Assembly: GCA_016839815.1 (NCBI GenBank)
Contig: JAEOTM010000187.1
Location: 37,214 to 101,213 of the forward strand
Length of the DNA stretch: 64,000 nucleotides
From: Candidatus Hodarchaeota archaeon
Lineage (GTDB): Archaea > Asgardarchaeota > Heimdallarchaeia > Hodarchaeales > Hodarchaeaceae
Direction: 5' to 3'
The notes beneath the pieces were generated by a model. The model did not search any database, was not told the DNA's origin, and was given only the letters and a program-made list of their open reading frames with translations. Below are positions 17,252 through 27,011 of this stretch, in pieces (the first letter of the stretch is position 1; each line of letters opens with the position of its first letter). Position numbers and translations under genes: made by a program.

Positions 17252-19408
17252 TTAGGGGTTTAATAATATACGAGTATCTACTGCTAGAACACCTTGATTC
17301 TGTTCAAATACTAATACTGGGTTGATTTCAATATCAGAAATATCTTTACATAATTGAATAATCTTACTTAACCGAAGAATGATGTCAATGCAGCCGCTGA
17401 TGTCTTTAGCTTCTTCACCCCTGACTCCAAGTAATAATGGATAAGAACGGATTTGTTGGATCATTTCAACAGCATCTGATCGTTTTACCGGAACTGCTCT
17501 AAAAGCGACATCTTTTAACACTTCAACATAAATTCCCCCTAAACCGAACATAACGGTGGGGCCAAATGTGGTATCAATTCTTGCGCCAATGATAGTTTCC
17601 ATAGCTTCGTCCATATTAATCATTCTGACAATTTCCACTCCCTCAATTATCGCATCAGGTTTATATTTTCGTACAGAGGCAAGAATGGCTTCATATGCAT
17701 CCAAAAGCTCTTCTCGATTTTCTAAATCAAGAGCTACTCCACCAGCATCCGATTTGTGTATAATATCCTTGGATACGATTTTCATGACTACAGGATATTT
17801 GACAACTTCTTCGGCGAAATAGATGACTTCCTCTAGATTTTTTGCCACATAACTTTTTGGTGTGGGAATTCCTGCTGCATCCATAACTCGTAATGCTTCG
17901 GGAACAAGTAAAAATCGTCGATTATCTGCTTTGACCTCATCAATAACCTTTTGAATAGTGTCTATATCGATTTCTGGATCATCTTGATCAGATATTTTGT
18001 CTTCAATGTGTGTTATATTATGATAATGTTTATACAAAGCACCAAGACAGCTTGCTGCCTCATAAACGTCCGAAAATATCGGAACACCTTTTGATTTCAA
18101 CGCAAATAATCCTTGTTCAAATTCTCCTCCTCCGAAAAATGAGAAAACAACTGGTTTATCAGGCTTATGATCCAAATATTGCTTTTGAACGACTGCTGCT
18201 AACTGATCTGCAGAAAATATGGCTGTTTCACATCCTAAAACGATAACAGAGTGAATATCAGGGCTATCTAAAGCTGTTTGGAGGGCTTGTTCATAAATCT
18301 CATTTGATGCTTGGCCTGTTATATCAACAGGGTTCTTAGTTGATCCAAAAGAAGGTGTTACCGGAGTAAAAATCTCTTTCAATACCTTATGGTCATCATA
18401 AAGCGTTACTCCATACAGCTCACATGCATCAGTAGCGAGAACACCAATTCCTCCTCCATTCGTGACAATGACGGTATTTTCCCCCGTGGGAAGATCCTTC
18501 TGGATAGCAAGGAATTTTGCCCAATTTAACGCTTCCTGTACACTTAAAGCTCTTAGTGCCCCAACTTGTCGTGCAATAATATCCGTAAAAACATTATCTG
18601 CTCCTGCTAAGGATCCAGTATGGGAGGCCGCTGCCATGGCACCTCGTTTGGATCTACCCGATTTGATTACTATTACTGGTTTAATCTTTGTTGCTCTTTC
18701 AAGAACCTTTGTTAATCGATCTCCATGTTTAAGACCCTCTATATACAAGAGAATTACTCTTGTATTGTCATCTGTGATAAAATATTCAATTAAATCAGCT
18801 TCGGCAATATCACTTTTATTTCCGACTGAGACAATAGCTGATAGTCCGATTCCTTCGGTAGCAGTTTTGCCAATCATTGCTACACCTAGAGCTCCTGATT
18901 GTGTGACAATTGCAACTGATCCATGCTCAATATGCTTGTAGCCGAAAGTTGCATTCACAGGGGCTTTAGCAGAGAAAATTCCAAAGATATTTGGGCCGAG
19001 TAATCGCATCCCATTCTCTCTTGCAAAATTAACTAATTCTAGCTCTTCATCAAGATTCCCAACTTCTGAGAACCCGCTTGTAATTATTGAGACAAATTTG
19101 GTTTTTTTCTTTGCACAACTTTTTAGTGTTTCAAATACGAACTTTGCTGGTACACAGATGGTTGCAAGATCAATAAAATCATCTATTGCCTCTATTGAGG
19201 GATATACTTTGCAACTAAGTATTTCTCCTCCTTTTGGATTAACAGGATAAATTTTCCCATGATATCCTGACGCGACAACGTTATCAACTACTTTATAACC
19301 GATTTTATTGGGATTCGATGATGCACCGATGATTGCTATTGATTTTGGTTCAAATAAATGCTTTATATGAGGACCTTTGGTTTTTGGCATACGATACTTG
19401 TTCTCCAT
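17252..19408 (-). CDS. NDP-forming acyl-/acetyl-CoA synthetase, fused alpha-beta (ACD family)
   Basis: IKHLFEPKSIAIIGASSNPNKIGYKVVDN; VTQSGALGVAM; SHTGSLAGAD; C-terminal ATP-grasp PVVMKIVSKDIIHKSDAGGVALDLEN. Confidence 0.93.
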   Translation of the reverse strand: MENKYRMPKTKGPHIKHLFEPKSIAIIGASSNPNKIGYKVVDNVVASGYHGKIYPVNPKGGEILSCKVYPSIEAIDDFIDLATICVPAKFVFETLKSCAKKKTKFVSIITSGFSEVGNLDEELELVNFARENGMRLLGPNIFGIFSAKAPVNATFGYKHIEHGSVAIVTQSGALGVAMIGKTATEGIGLSAIVSVGNKSDIAEADLIEYFITDDNTRVILLYIEGLKHGDRLTKVLERATKIKPVIVIKSGRSKRGAMAAASHTGSLAGADNVFTDIIARQVGALRALSVQEALNWAKFLAIQKDLPTGENTVIVTNGGGIGVLATDACELYGVTLYDDHKVLKEIFTPVTPSFGSTKNPVDITGQASNEIYEQALQTALDSPDIHSVIVLGCETAIFSADQLAAVVQKQYLDHKPDKPVVFSFFGGGEFEQGLFALKSKGVPIFSDVYEAASCLGALYKHYHNITHIEDKISDQDDPEIDIDTIQKVIDEVKADNRRFLLVPEALRVMDAAGIPTPKSYVAKNLEEVIYFAEEVVKYPVVMKIVSKDIIHKSDAGGVALDLENREELLDAYEAILASVRKYKPDAIIEGVEIVRMINMDEAMETIIGARIDTTFGPTVMFGLGGIYVEVLKDVAFRAVPVKRSDAVEMIQQIRSYPLLLGVRGEEAKDISGCIDIILRLSKIIQLCKDISDIEINPVLVFEQNQGVLAVDTRILLNP

Positions 19409-19548
19409 GACCTAAAGCAAGTGGATCAAGATTTTTTTGATTCTAAGTAAATCTTAGCAGTAAATAGTAGGCTTTTTTTCGTTTATAATTGGAATTATCT
19501 CAGTAGTATATTTCTTTTGAGCTATATCTGAAAGTAATGAATCTCAGA

Positions 19549-21450
19549 TTAGAATGTCATCCTTAGTTCATAAACACCTTCAGAAAGTCGTTTATCAAGA
19601 TTAGGGAATAATTTTTCAAATAAAGCAAGCATTCCCCTATTTTCTAACAACACTTCAGCACTAAATCCAAGTAATCCAGCAGATTTCGCCAGATAAGTCA
19701 AATATTTCATTAATTCAGTGCCTATACCGTTTCTATGATGATCGTCTCGCACTACGAAAGCAGCTTCTGCGATATGGGAATGTTGGTCAATCCCATATTG
19801 ACCCACACCAATAATTTCTTGTGAGACACCTTTACTTAAGACTGCAAGAATGACCATCTCTTTTGAAAAATCAATAATACAGAAATCCTGTAATCGAGAA
19901 TGGGGAATATCCTTTCTAACACTCATAAATCGTCGATAAAGGGATTGGTCAGACAAATCATAAAAAAAGTCTTTTAACAAGGATTCATCACTAATTTTTA
20001 CAGGCCGAAGCATTATTTCAAGACCCCGTGAGGTTGTCCTCCATGTTTCTAAATGTTCTGGATATTCTCCTTTTTTTCCCGGGACGAAAGCCTGATCAGA
20101 GTAGATTAAATTGGCCTTTTTTGCTTCTTTTATCAACTGTGGTCTGAAACGTGGATGGGCAATAGAAATTAATTGCATGGCTCGTTCTCGTATGTTTTTT
20201 CCATGTAGGTAACCTATACCATATTCTGTGATTACGTAATGAATATCCCCTCGGTTGAGTGTTACACCCGCTCCTTCAGATAAGAAAGGGACAATTCTAG
20301 AGGTTTTTCCATTATCCGCTGTCGACTGAATAGTTAATATCGATTTCCCCTTATTAGCAAGGATAGCTCCGCGCATGAAATCTGCTTGACCTCCAATACC
20401 AGAATAAAAAGTTCTACCAATAGATTCAGAAGAGGCCTGTCCTGTCAGATCTATCTGTAATCCACTATTGATGGCGGTCATATTGGCGTGTTGAGCGATA
20501 TTTAATGGATTATTCGTGTATTCAATTTGTTTTAATTCAATTGAAGGATTATCATTAATAAAATCATAAGTCGACTGAGAACCCATACAGAACGACGCTA
20601 CAGACTTTCCACGATTCACCGTCTTTCTAGAGTTATCTATAACTCCTATTTTCATTAATTCAACAAGTCCATCGCTTACAAGCTCAGTGTGAACGCCTAA
20701 ATGCTTTTTATCTTTCAAATTTGTCATAACTGCGTTTGGTATACTTCCGTAGCCAACTTGTATTGTATCTCCGTCTTGAATTAATCGTGAAACATACTGT
20801 CCAATTTTATTTGCTACTTCGTCACTCGTAGGTTCCTGTATAAATTCTAAAATAGGTTCATCGTATGGGATAATATAGTCAATATCTTTTATGTGTAAAA
20901 ATCCATCTCCGTGAACTCGTGGCATTCTGCTATTCATTTGAGCAATTACAGTAGCTGCACTTTCGATTGCTGATTTAACAATATCAACTGAAACTCCAAG
21001 ACTAACATATCCATGATCATCAGGAGGCGTGACTTGGATTAAAGCGACATCTATCGGAACAAGTCCACTATAAAATAGACTTGGTGCGTTTGAAAGGAAA
21101 ATAGGTGTATAATCAGAAAGACCACTATTAACAGCTTCACGAGTAGGATTTGCAACGAAAAAAGAATTGTGACGAAAGTTTATTTGATAAGCAGTATCCG
21201 TATACGGGGTGACTCCCAAATTATACCAAGATAAAACCTCAGTATCAAAAAAAGCTTTTGGATGCTTTTCAAGATATTGAGCAAGTGAATTCATTAAGTA
21301 TTGAGGTTCACCACAACCTGTATGAACAAAGATTCGGTCACCTCTATGAATATTTTGGAAAATTCTTGCAAGTGATTCGAATTTTGATGGATATTGTTCG
21401 ATCAGTGCTGAATATACAGCATTTTTCTGATTTTCAGAAACCATTGACAA
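19549..21450 (-). CDS. Acetyl-CoA hydrolase/CoA-transferase fused to C-terminal GNAT acetyltransferase
   Basis: VSDGLVELMKIGVIDNSRK, FYSGIGGQADFMRGA, VTEYGIGYLHGKNIRERA (CoA-transferase family); C-terminal IMLRPVKISDESLLKDFF...VRDDHHRNGIGTELMKYL (GNAT). Confidence 0.9.
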   Translation of the reverse strand: MSMVSENQKNAVYSALIEQYPSKFESLARIFQNIHRGDRIFVHTGCGEPQYLMNSLAQYLEKHPKAFFDTEVLSWYNLGVTPYTDTAYQINFRHNSFFVANPTREAVNSGLSDYTPIFLSNAPSLFYSGLVPIDVALIQVTPPDDHGYVSLGVSVDIVKSAIESAATVIAQMNSRMPRVHGDGFLHIKDIDYIIPYDEPILEFIQEPTSDEVANKIGQYVSRLIQDGDTIQVGYGSIPNAVMTNLKDKKHLGVHTELVSDGLVELMKIGVIDNSRKTVNRGKSVASFCMGSQSTYDFINDNPSIELKQIEYTNNPLNIAQHANMTAINSGLQIDLTGQASSESIGRTFYSGIGGQADFMRGAILANKGKSILTIQSTADNGKTSRIVPFLSEGAGVTLNRGDIHYVITEYGIGYLHGKNIRERAMQLISIAHPRFRPQLIKEAKKANLIYSDQAFVPGKKGEYPEHLETWRTTSRGLEIMLRPVKISDESLLKDFFYDLSDQSLYRRFMSVRKDIPHSRLQDFCIIDFSKEMVILAVLSKGVSQEIIGVGQYGIDQHSHIAEAAFVVRDDHHRNGIGTELMKYLTYLAKSAGLLGFSAEVLLENRGMLALFEKLFPNLDKRLSEGVYELRMTF

Positions 21451-21584
21451 TCTTCTACCTATCAGTAAACTTTAATTAAGAATTAAAATTTGAATTCCGT
21501 GTATTGGCGAGAATATCAAGATGAATAAAGCTTATGCTTTACAATTTAGCCATTATAAACTTTTAAAATAACACACAAGTGCCT

Positions 21585-22682
21585 CTAATGTTTGTGCATC
21601 TCTCCCCCACAAAACATGCAATTAGACATATTTGTTTCTTTCATTGTTGAATAGCAATCAGGGCAAACACTTCGAAAACATGTAAGACACTGATAATGGG
21701 GATCTGCAATAGGTATTTCCCCCTCATGCAGGTAACATTTAATATTATTAGAACCAAGAATCAAATAATCATCTGAGGCAGTATCATAAGTTCCTGATGT
21801 GTCTAGGAATCCTTGAATTAATTGTTGTTCTACTAATGCTCTCAAAATCAGGTTTACTAGTGGAATTTCCAGTCTATTGAGCTGAGCAATACGAGATAAG
21901 GGTATTTGCTTTTCTCCTTCGATATCATGAATCATGGTAATTGTATCAAGAACAGCTTTTTTATGCTTGCTTATCTCCCTTTCTTGTTTCCTGAAATCAA
22001 GGAATGTTCGTGTATTATTCTTAAGGTCAGAAAATGACCATCGCCGTTTATTCAATTTCTTGATGTCGTTAAAGACTGATGAAGATACTTTTCTAACACC
22101 TTTAGTTGAAAGATTTGATTTTTGTGTCTGATAATAGTCTCCTAACGAAGAAACTGCACTTTTACGATCTACTAATGATTTTACATCTTCTTTCTTAAAA
22201 ATACGTGGGACAGGAATTAATTCGCCTTTACAGTAGGGACAAGTATCTGTTTGAACACTTTGATAACAGGAACTACAAATAAATCTTAAACAAGTTTCAC
22301 ATTGGAAGTGCAAGTTAAAAACAGAGTGTTCGGTTTGATCGATTTGGCAATAGTATGTATCTTCTTTAAGAACGAGAATCTGTTCATTTGATTCTGGATC
22401 TCTTTCAATGATCCCATCAATCAATCTTTGTGCAGTAAACTCCTGTATAATAAAGATAACATCATTTTCTGACAATTCAGTCTCTTTAACTACTTCTGTT
22501 ATTGCGATACGTCCCTCATGAAGTTTATGAAGCCGAGAGATTGTGATAAAAGTCCGTTTAATTGGATGCGAGGATATTTTATACTCCTTTTCGTAAGCCT
22601 GAAAATGTGTCACTTCAGAGTTGACGATTCGTGAGATTTTTTCAGATATTTTCTCTGAAAAGCTTCGATTAGGTTGATTCAT
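21585..22682 (-). CDS. Winged-helix protein with duplicated RING/B-box-like zinc-binding modules
   Basis: Two Cys-rich blocks: CQIDQTEHSVFNLHFQCETCLRFICSSCYQSVQTDTCPYCKGE and CYLHEGEIPIADPHYQCLTCFRSVCPDCYSTMKETNMSNCMFCGGE, each preceded by a helical wHTH-like segment. Confidence 0.7.
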   Translation of the reverse strand: MNQPNRSFSEKISEKISRIVNSEVTHFQAYEKEYKISSHPIKRTFITISRLHKLHEGRIAITEVVKETELSENDVIFIIQEFTAQRLIDGIIERDPESNEQILVLKEDTYYCQIDQTEHSVFNLHFQCETCLRFICSSCYQSVQTDTCPYCKGELIPVPRIFKKEDVKSLVDRKSAVSSLGDYYQTQKSNLSTKGVRKVSSSVFNDIKKLNKRRWSFSDLKNNTRTFLDFRKQEREISKHKKAVLDTITMIHDIEGEKQIPLSRIAQLNRLEIPLVNLILRALVEQQLIQGFLDTSGTYDTASDDYLILGSNNIKCYLHEGEIPIADPHYQCLTCFRSVCPDCYSTMKETNMSNCMFCGGEMHKH

Positions 22683-22956
22683 GGCTTAACTATTTCATAC
22701 ATTGAATTAATATTTAAGAATTGCTTTGCTGGAAAACGACAAGCCTTCAGATGCAGAATTCATACGTTTTTTTAACGGATAACCCATGAGCCACACTAAA
22801 AAACTCATTAGAACTTAATTTTCATTGTTATGTATTGTCCGAGGTGTTCCAATTCTACGTCTAAAATTAAAATGAAGGCCTCAAAAAGATCATTTCACAA
22901 AAAAACAAAATTTCTCTGTCCCAAATGTGGATTTATCAAAATGAAACCTCATTAAT

Positions 22957-23910
22957 ATGGTGAAACTCTTGGACTTGTCGCTTGGTGTCTCACTTAGTAT
23001 GACCCGCTTTCTTTCACAGGAGAAAACTCTCAACAGAGTAAATCAAATTAAGAAAGCTAAACTAAATTCAGTAGAATTCGGATTATTAAGTTGTGCCATC
23101 GGTCAAACAAGAATTCCAGGTATTAATCCATTTCCTACTGAAAAACAATCCAAATCTGTTGCAGAATTATTCGACAACTCTGAATATTATTTTTCTGTTC
23201 ATGCACCCTATCGAATTTCTGCTACAACTGAAGAAGAATCAAAGTTGAAGTATTCAAAATCAAACCTTTCAGCCACTTTAAAGGTTACAGACTGGCTTAA
23301 TGGACATCATGTTACGTTTCATGCAGGATCTTTTAAGAAAAAACATAACAACAGTCATGTAGAAAAAGTACTCAAAAACTGGGAGGAATGGAGGCAAGAA
23401 AAGGCTTATAATGCGAAATTAGCTCCTGAAGTCGGCGGAAAGTATAATAGTTTCGCTGATTTTTTTACTCTGGTAGAAATAACTGGAGGAATTGACAATT
23501 GTTTAATGACTTGGGATATAAGTCACGATTTTGCTCGTGGAGGTAATATTATTGATGAGGGAGCGATTTTAAATCGATTAGAGAAACTTGATCAAGCATT
23601 CGATCTTAATTCAACTAATCGCTTACCAATGCATTTTTCAGGCATGGTTGTCGGTAAAACTGGAGAGAAACATCATACACTTCTTGGGAAAGGAAATGGT
23701 GTCCCTTGGGAATTAGTTTTCTCCGTTTTGAAGGAACAAAACTTTCTCTCGAAAGTAAATCTTATCTGTGAAAGTAAAGTACCAAAAGGTGAAAAAATGA
23801 AAGGTAATTCAGTTTCAGACGCCCTTAAAGCGAGAGAGTTTCTAGAATCTAATCAAGTTGTTAAACAGTATAAAGGAAAGCCTGGGAATTTGGATTTTTA
23901 CTTTAATTAA
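22957..23910 (+). CDS. Endonuclease IV / AP-endonuclease-2-like TIM-barrel protein
   Basis: LGVSLSMTRFLSQEKTLNRVNQIKKAKLNSVEFG; YYFSVHAPYRIS; VTFHAGSFKKK; LMTWDISHDFARGGNI; LPMHFSG; LICESK at positions expected for metal ligands. Confidence 0.7.
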   Translation: MVKLLDLSLGVSLSMTRFLSQEKTLNRVNQIKKAKLNSVEFGLLSCAIGQTRIPGINPFPTEKQSKSVAELFDNSEYYFSVHAPYRISATTEEESKLKYSKSNLSATLKVTDWLNGHHVTFHAGSFKKKHNNSHVEKVLKNWEEWRQEKAYNAKLAPEVGGKYNSFADFFTLVEITGGIDNCLMTWDISHDFARGGNIIDEGAILNRLEKLDQAFDLNSTNRLPMHFSGMVVGKTGEKHHTLLGKGNGVPWELVFSVLKEQNFLSKVNLICESKVPKGEKMKGNSVSDALKAREFLESNQVVKQYKGKPGNLDFYFN

Positions 23911-23918
23911 TGGAAGAC

Positions 23919-25280
23919 CTATATTTTTTTCCTAAATGTTACGATTATGGTGCTTAAAACAAATAGGGCCACTATTTCAATCCCATAACTCGTTATAGAG
24001 CTGGTACTTTTCCCATTCGAAGAACTTTCATCCGATTTTGAGGTTGTGACTTCCGAAGTAGTTGAAATTTCTATTTTTGAAGATGTTTGATTATTGTCGA
24101 TTTTTTCAAGAATTGAGTAAATTCTTCCATCAAACGCACAAATGTAAATCTCTCCCTGATTGTCTAAACCAAAGGATGCAATATTGAGATTTGTATCTTT
24201 TACTAACATATTTTCGGTCGTAGTTCCATTTTTAGACAGCGCCCAGATTTTACCAGAACCATAGTCACCATAAATGTATTTAGCGTTTAAAGTTGGGTTC
24301 CGTAAACCATAATATACGTATCCACCAGTTATACTGTATCCCTCTAATCGATTATACTCCCAAATTGGAGTTATCAATTCTGTGGTATTACAGTTAGGAT
24401 TATTATAACAATGATTCCCCTCCTGCAAATTCCACCCATAATTTCCTCCCTTTTCAATTATGTCAATTTCTTCATACAGATTTTGTCCTACATCTCCAGC
24501 CCATAATAATGATGTATTATAATCAAAGCTCATACGCCATGGATTGCGTAAACCGTACGCATAGATCTCTTCACGAAAACCTTCCGCATTACCAACGAAT
24601 GGATTATCAGGGGGAATTGAATAATTTTTTTCTAAACTTTTTATGTCAATATTGATCCTTAGAATGGAACCTAAAAGAGATGTTCGATCTTGACCATTTT
24701 GATTTGGATCACCTGAACCTCCTCCGTCACCTAAAGCTATGTATAAATTACCATCAGGGCCAAAAGTTATTTCACCTCCATTATGATTACTGTGAGGTTG
24801 TGAAACTTCCAGAATGATAATTTCTGAGCTGATATTTGTTAGATTTTGATTATCCTCTCTCACTTTAAATTCACTAATTACAGTCCTTCTTGGAGAATCG
24901 CGGACATAATTCACATAGAAGAGACCATTCAAAGAAAATTCAGGGTGAAATGCTAAGCCCAATAAACCCTGTTCTCCTCCGTATAGAACTTGATCTTTAA
25001 TATCTAAAAAGACTGTGGTAGAATCATTACTCACAGAAGGGTCAATAATATGGACTTGGCCTGCTTGTTCAACCACGAATAATCTGGTATCGCCCGTATT
25101 GAATATCCCAACTGGTCTAGTGAAGCTGAGGTTGGGAAATGGCACTGAAAGGTCATAATCGGTTACTTCTTGGCGTGTAAATGAAGTAGAATAAGAAAAA
25201 TAACCTATAGCTGTAGTTAGAAGGAGAAAAGCTAAGAAAACAGATATTTTTTTAGCTCTAGTGATAGAAAAGTTCTTCAT
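23919..25280 (-). CDS. Secreted/membrane-anchored PQQ-dependent sugar (glucose/sorbosone) dehydrogenase-like protein
   Basis: N-terminal signal; LSFTRPVGIFNTGDTRLFVVEQAGQVHIID; LLGLAFHPEFSLNGLFYVNY; HNGGEITFGPDGNLYIALGDGGGSGDP; YGLRNPWRMSFD; Ser/Thr-rich stalk and C-terminal TM. Confidence 0.88.
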   Translation of the reverse strand: MKNFSITRAKKISVFLAFLLLTTAIGYFSYSTSFTRQEVTDYDLSVPFPNLSFTRPVGIFNTGDTRLFVVEQAGQVHIIDPSVSNDSTTVFLDIKDQVLYGGEQGLLGLAFHPEFSLNGLFYVNYVRDSPRRTVISEFKVREDNQNLTNISSEIIILEVSQPHSNHNGGEITFGPDGNLYIALGDGGGSGDPNQNGQDRTSLLGSILRINIDIKSLEKNYSIPPDNPFVGNAEGFREEIYAYGLRNPWRMSFDYNTSLLWAGDVGQNLYEEIDIIEKGGNYGWNLQEGNHCYNNPNCNTTELITPIWEYNRLEGYSITGGYVYYGLRNPTLNAKYIYGDYGSGKIWALSKNGTTTENMLVKDTNLNIASFGLDNQGEIYICAFDGRIYSILEKIDNNQTSSKIEISTTSEVTTSKSDESSSNGKSTSSITSYGIEIVALFVLSTIIVTFRKKI

Positions 25281-25408
25281 TCATAAAAACCAGATAAAAT
25301 TACCTTGGTAGAGATATAAGACTTGTTTTGCGAAAAAATTAGGTAGAGGTGGATTATCGAAACATTCTTGATTCCTTAGAATTTGAAAAGTCAAGAACAT
25401 TCTGAAAA

Positions 25409-26617
25409 ATGAAGGTGAAGAGAATAACCATTGTAAAGATCCCAGAACAAAGATTTGAGAAGCGTCAGAGGCATTTTCAAAAGATAATTAATGAAAAGGG
25501 CTTGGCTCATTTTATCGTGTTAAGTCCTAAGTCAATATATTATTTAACTGGATTTACGTTAATTCCTACAGAACGACCCTTTTTTCTAATCTTCAAAAAT
25601 GATGAGCTCAATTTTTTTGTCCCTGAACTGGAAAAAATACATGTATTGGAAGAAGTTCCAGGAGTAAAGGAAGTAGGGAGCTACTTTGAATATCCCGACG
25701 AAGTACATCCTTTGATCCATTTTTCAAAATTTCTCAAAAATTCTTTGAAAATTACGAGTAAGATCGGAGCAGAAGGAGGAGGCGCTTCAGGTTTATGGGG
25801 TTATCAAGGGCCATCATTTAAAGAAGTGTTAAAGATACCAGTAGCAATTCATCCAGAGATTATCACTAACATGCGAATTTTAAAAGATGCGGATGAACTC
25901 GCCTGTATTCGAGAGAGTGCGAAATGGGGAGGTATTGCACACGAATTACTCCAACAATATACCCATGAGGGAGAAAATGAAATCGATGTATCGTTTCAGG
26001 CATCCCATGAGGCCTCAAAACGGATGAGAGCAGAACTCGGCCCTGATTATTCACCGATTGGATATGGTTCTCGGCCTTGTGGTGCAGGCTATCGGGGTCA
26101 AATTGGAAGTTATAGTGCTATACCACATGCCATGACAAGGAATGCAATATTTCAGAAGGGCGATACATTAGTAACAGGGGCAAGTGCTAATATTGCAGGA
26201 TATTTATCCGAACTTGAACGAACAATGTTTCTAGGGGAACCAACTGAGAAGCAGAAAGGATATTTTGCAATAATGATGAAAGCTCAAGAAGTCGCGTTCA
26301 ATACGTTAAAGCCAGGTACCCCTGTATCGGAAGTAGATAGAAATTGTCGCAAAGTCTTTAAAGAGAACGGAGTCATGGATCTTGTCCAACATCATACCGG
26401 ACATGCGATAGGATTAGAAGCTCACGAACGACCATTTCTAGATAAAGGAATGACTCAAGTAATAATGAAACAGGGTATGGTGTTCACTGTCGAGCCTGGA
26501 ATATATGACAGGTCTATTGGTGGATTCAGACATTCAGATACCGTCATTATTACAGAAGATGGTAATGAGCGAATAACGCAATATCCTCGTGAACTTGATC
26601 AATTGACCATAATGTAG
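25409..26617 (+). CDS. M24-family aminopeptidase (Xaa-Pro aminopeptidase-like)
   Basis: Creatinase-like N-domain; HHTGHAIGLEAHERPFLDKG; GMVFTVEPGIYDRSIGGFRHSDTVIITEDGNERIT. Confidence 0.92.
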   Translation: MKVKRITIVKIPEQRFEKRQRHFQKIINEKGLAHFIVLSPKSIYYLTGFTLIPTERPFFLIFKNDELNFFVPELEKIHVLEEVPGVKEVGSYFEYPDEVHPLIHFSKFLKNSLKITSKIGAEGGGASGLWGYQGPSFKEVLKIPVAIHPEIITNMRILKDADELACIRESAKWGGIAHELLQQYTHEGENEIDVSFQASHEASKRMRAELGPDYSPIGYGSRPCGAGYRGQIGSYSAIPHAMTRNAIFQKGDTLVTGASANIAGYLSELERTMFLGEPTEKQKGYFAIMMKAQEVAFNTLKPGTPVSEVDRNCRKVFKENGVMDLVQHHTGHAIGLEAHERPFLDKGMTQVIMKQGMVFTVEPGIYDRSIGGFRHSDTVIITEDGNERITQYPRELDQLTIM

Positions 26618-26629
26618 AGGTGAAAAATA

Positions 26630-27010
26630 CTGTCGGAACTTCTACTACAAGGGATTGAATTCATAAGACATGTTGAGAATGAAAAAGCAATTGATGTATT
26701 AAAAAAGGCTATAGAAGTCGATCCGCAGAATCCCGAGGCCTATCGACACCTCGGATTAGCATTTTTTAACGTTGGAGAATATTCCAATGCCCTAGAAAAC
26801 TGGAATCATTGTCTAGATTTAGATCCGAAACATCACCCTACATGGTGGAATCTTGGTCAGCTACACGAGATTTTAGGTGATTTTGAAAAATCTCATCATG
26901 CTTATACAAAAGCAGAATCTACTGCTGACGATGATCCTGCGAAGGCTATAAGATACAAAGAATGGGCTAAAAAAATGCAGAATAAACTCAGTTTGAATAA
27001 GAACTACTAA
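26630..27010 (+). CDS. Small TPR-repeat protein, apparently using a non-ATG (CTG) start
   Basis: Reading frame opens after TGA at 26621-26623. CTG at 26630 follows GAGGTGA; translation SELLLQGIEFIRHVENEKAIDVLKKAIEVDPQNPEAYRHLGLAFFNVGEYSNALENWNHCLDLDPKHHPTWWNLGQLHEILGDFEKSHHAYTKAE..; stop TAA 27008-27010. Absent from the ORF track. Confidence 0.7.
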   Translation: MSELLLQGIEFIRHVENEKAIDVLKKAIEVDPQNPEAYRHLGLAFFNVGEYSNALENWNHCLDLDPKHHPTWWNLGQLHEILGDFEKSHHAYTKAESTADDDPAKAIRYKEWAKKMQNKLSLNKNY

Positions 27011-27011
27011 T

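Noticed and set aside
18462-18941. 159-aa plus-strand ORF opposite the acyl-CoA synthetase
   Set aside because: Antisense to conserved ACD motifs; shadow ORF.
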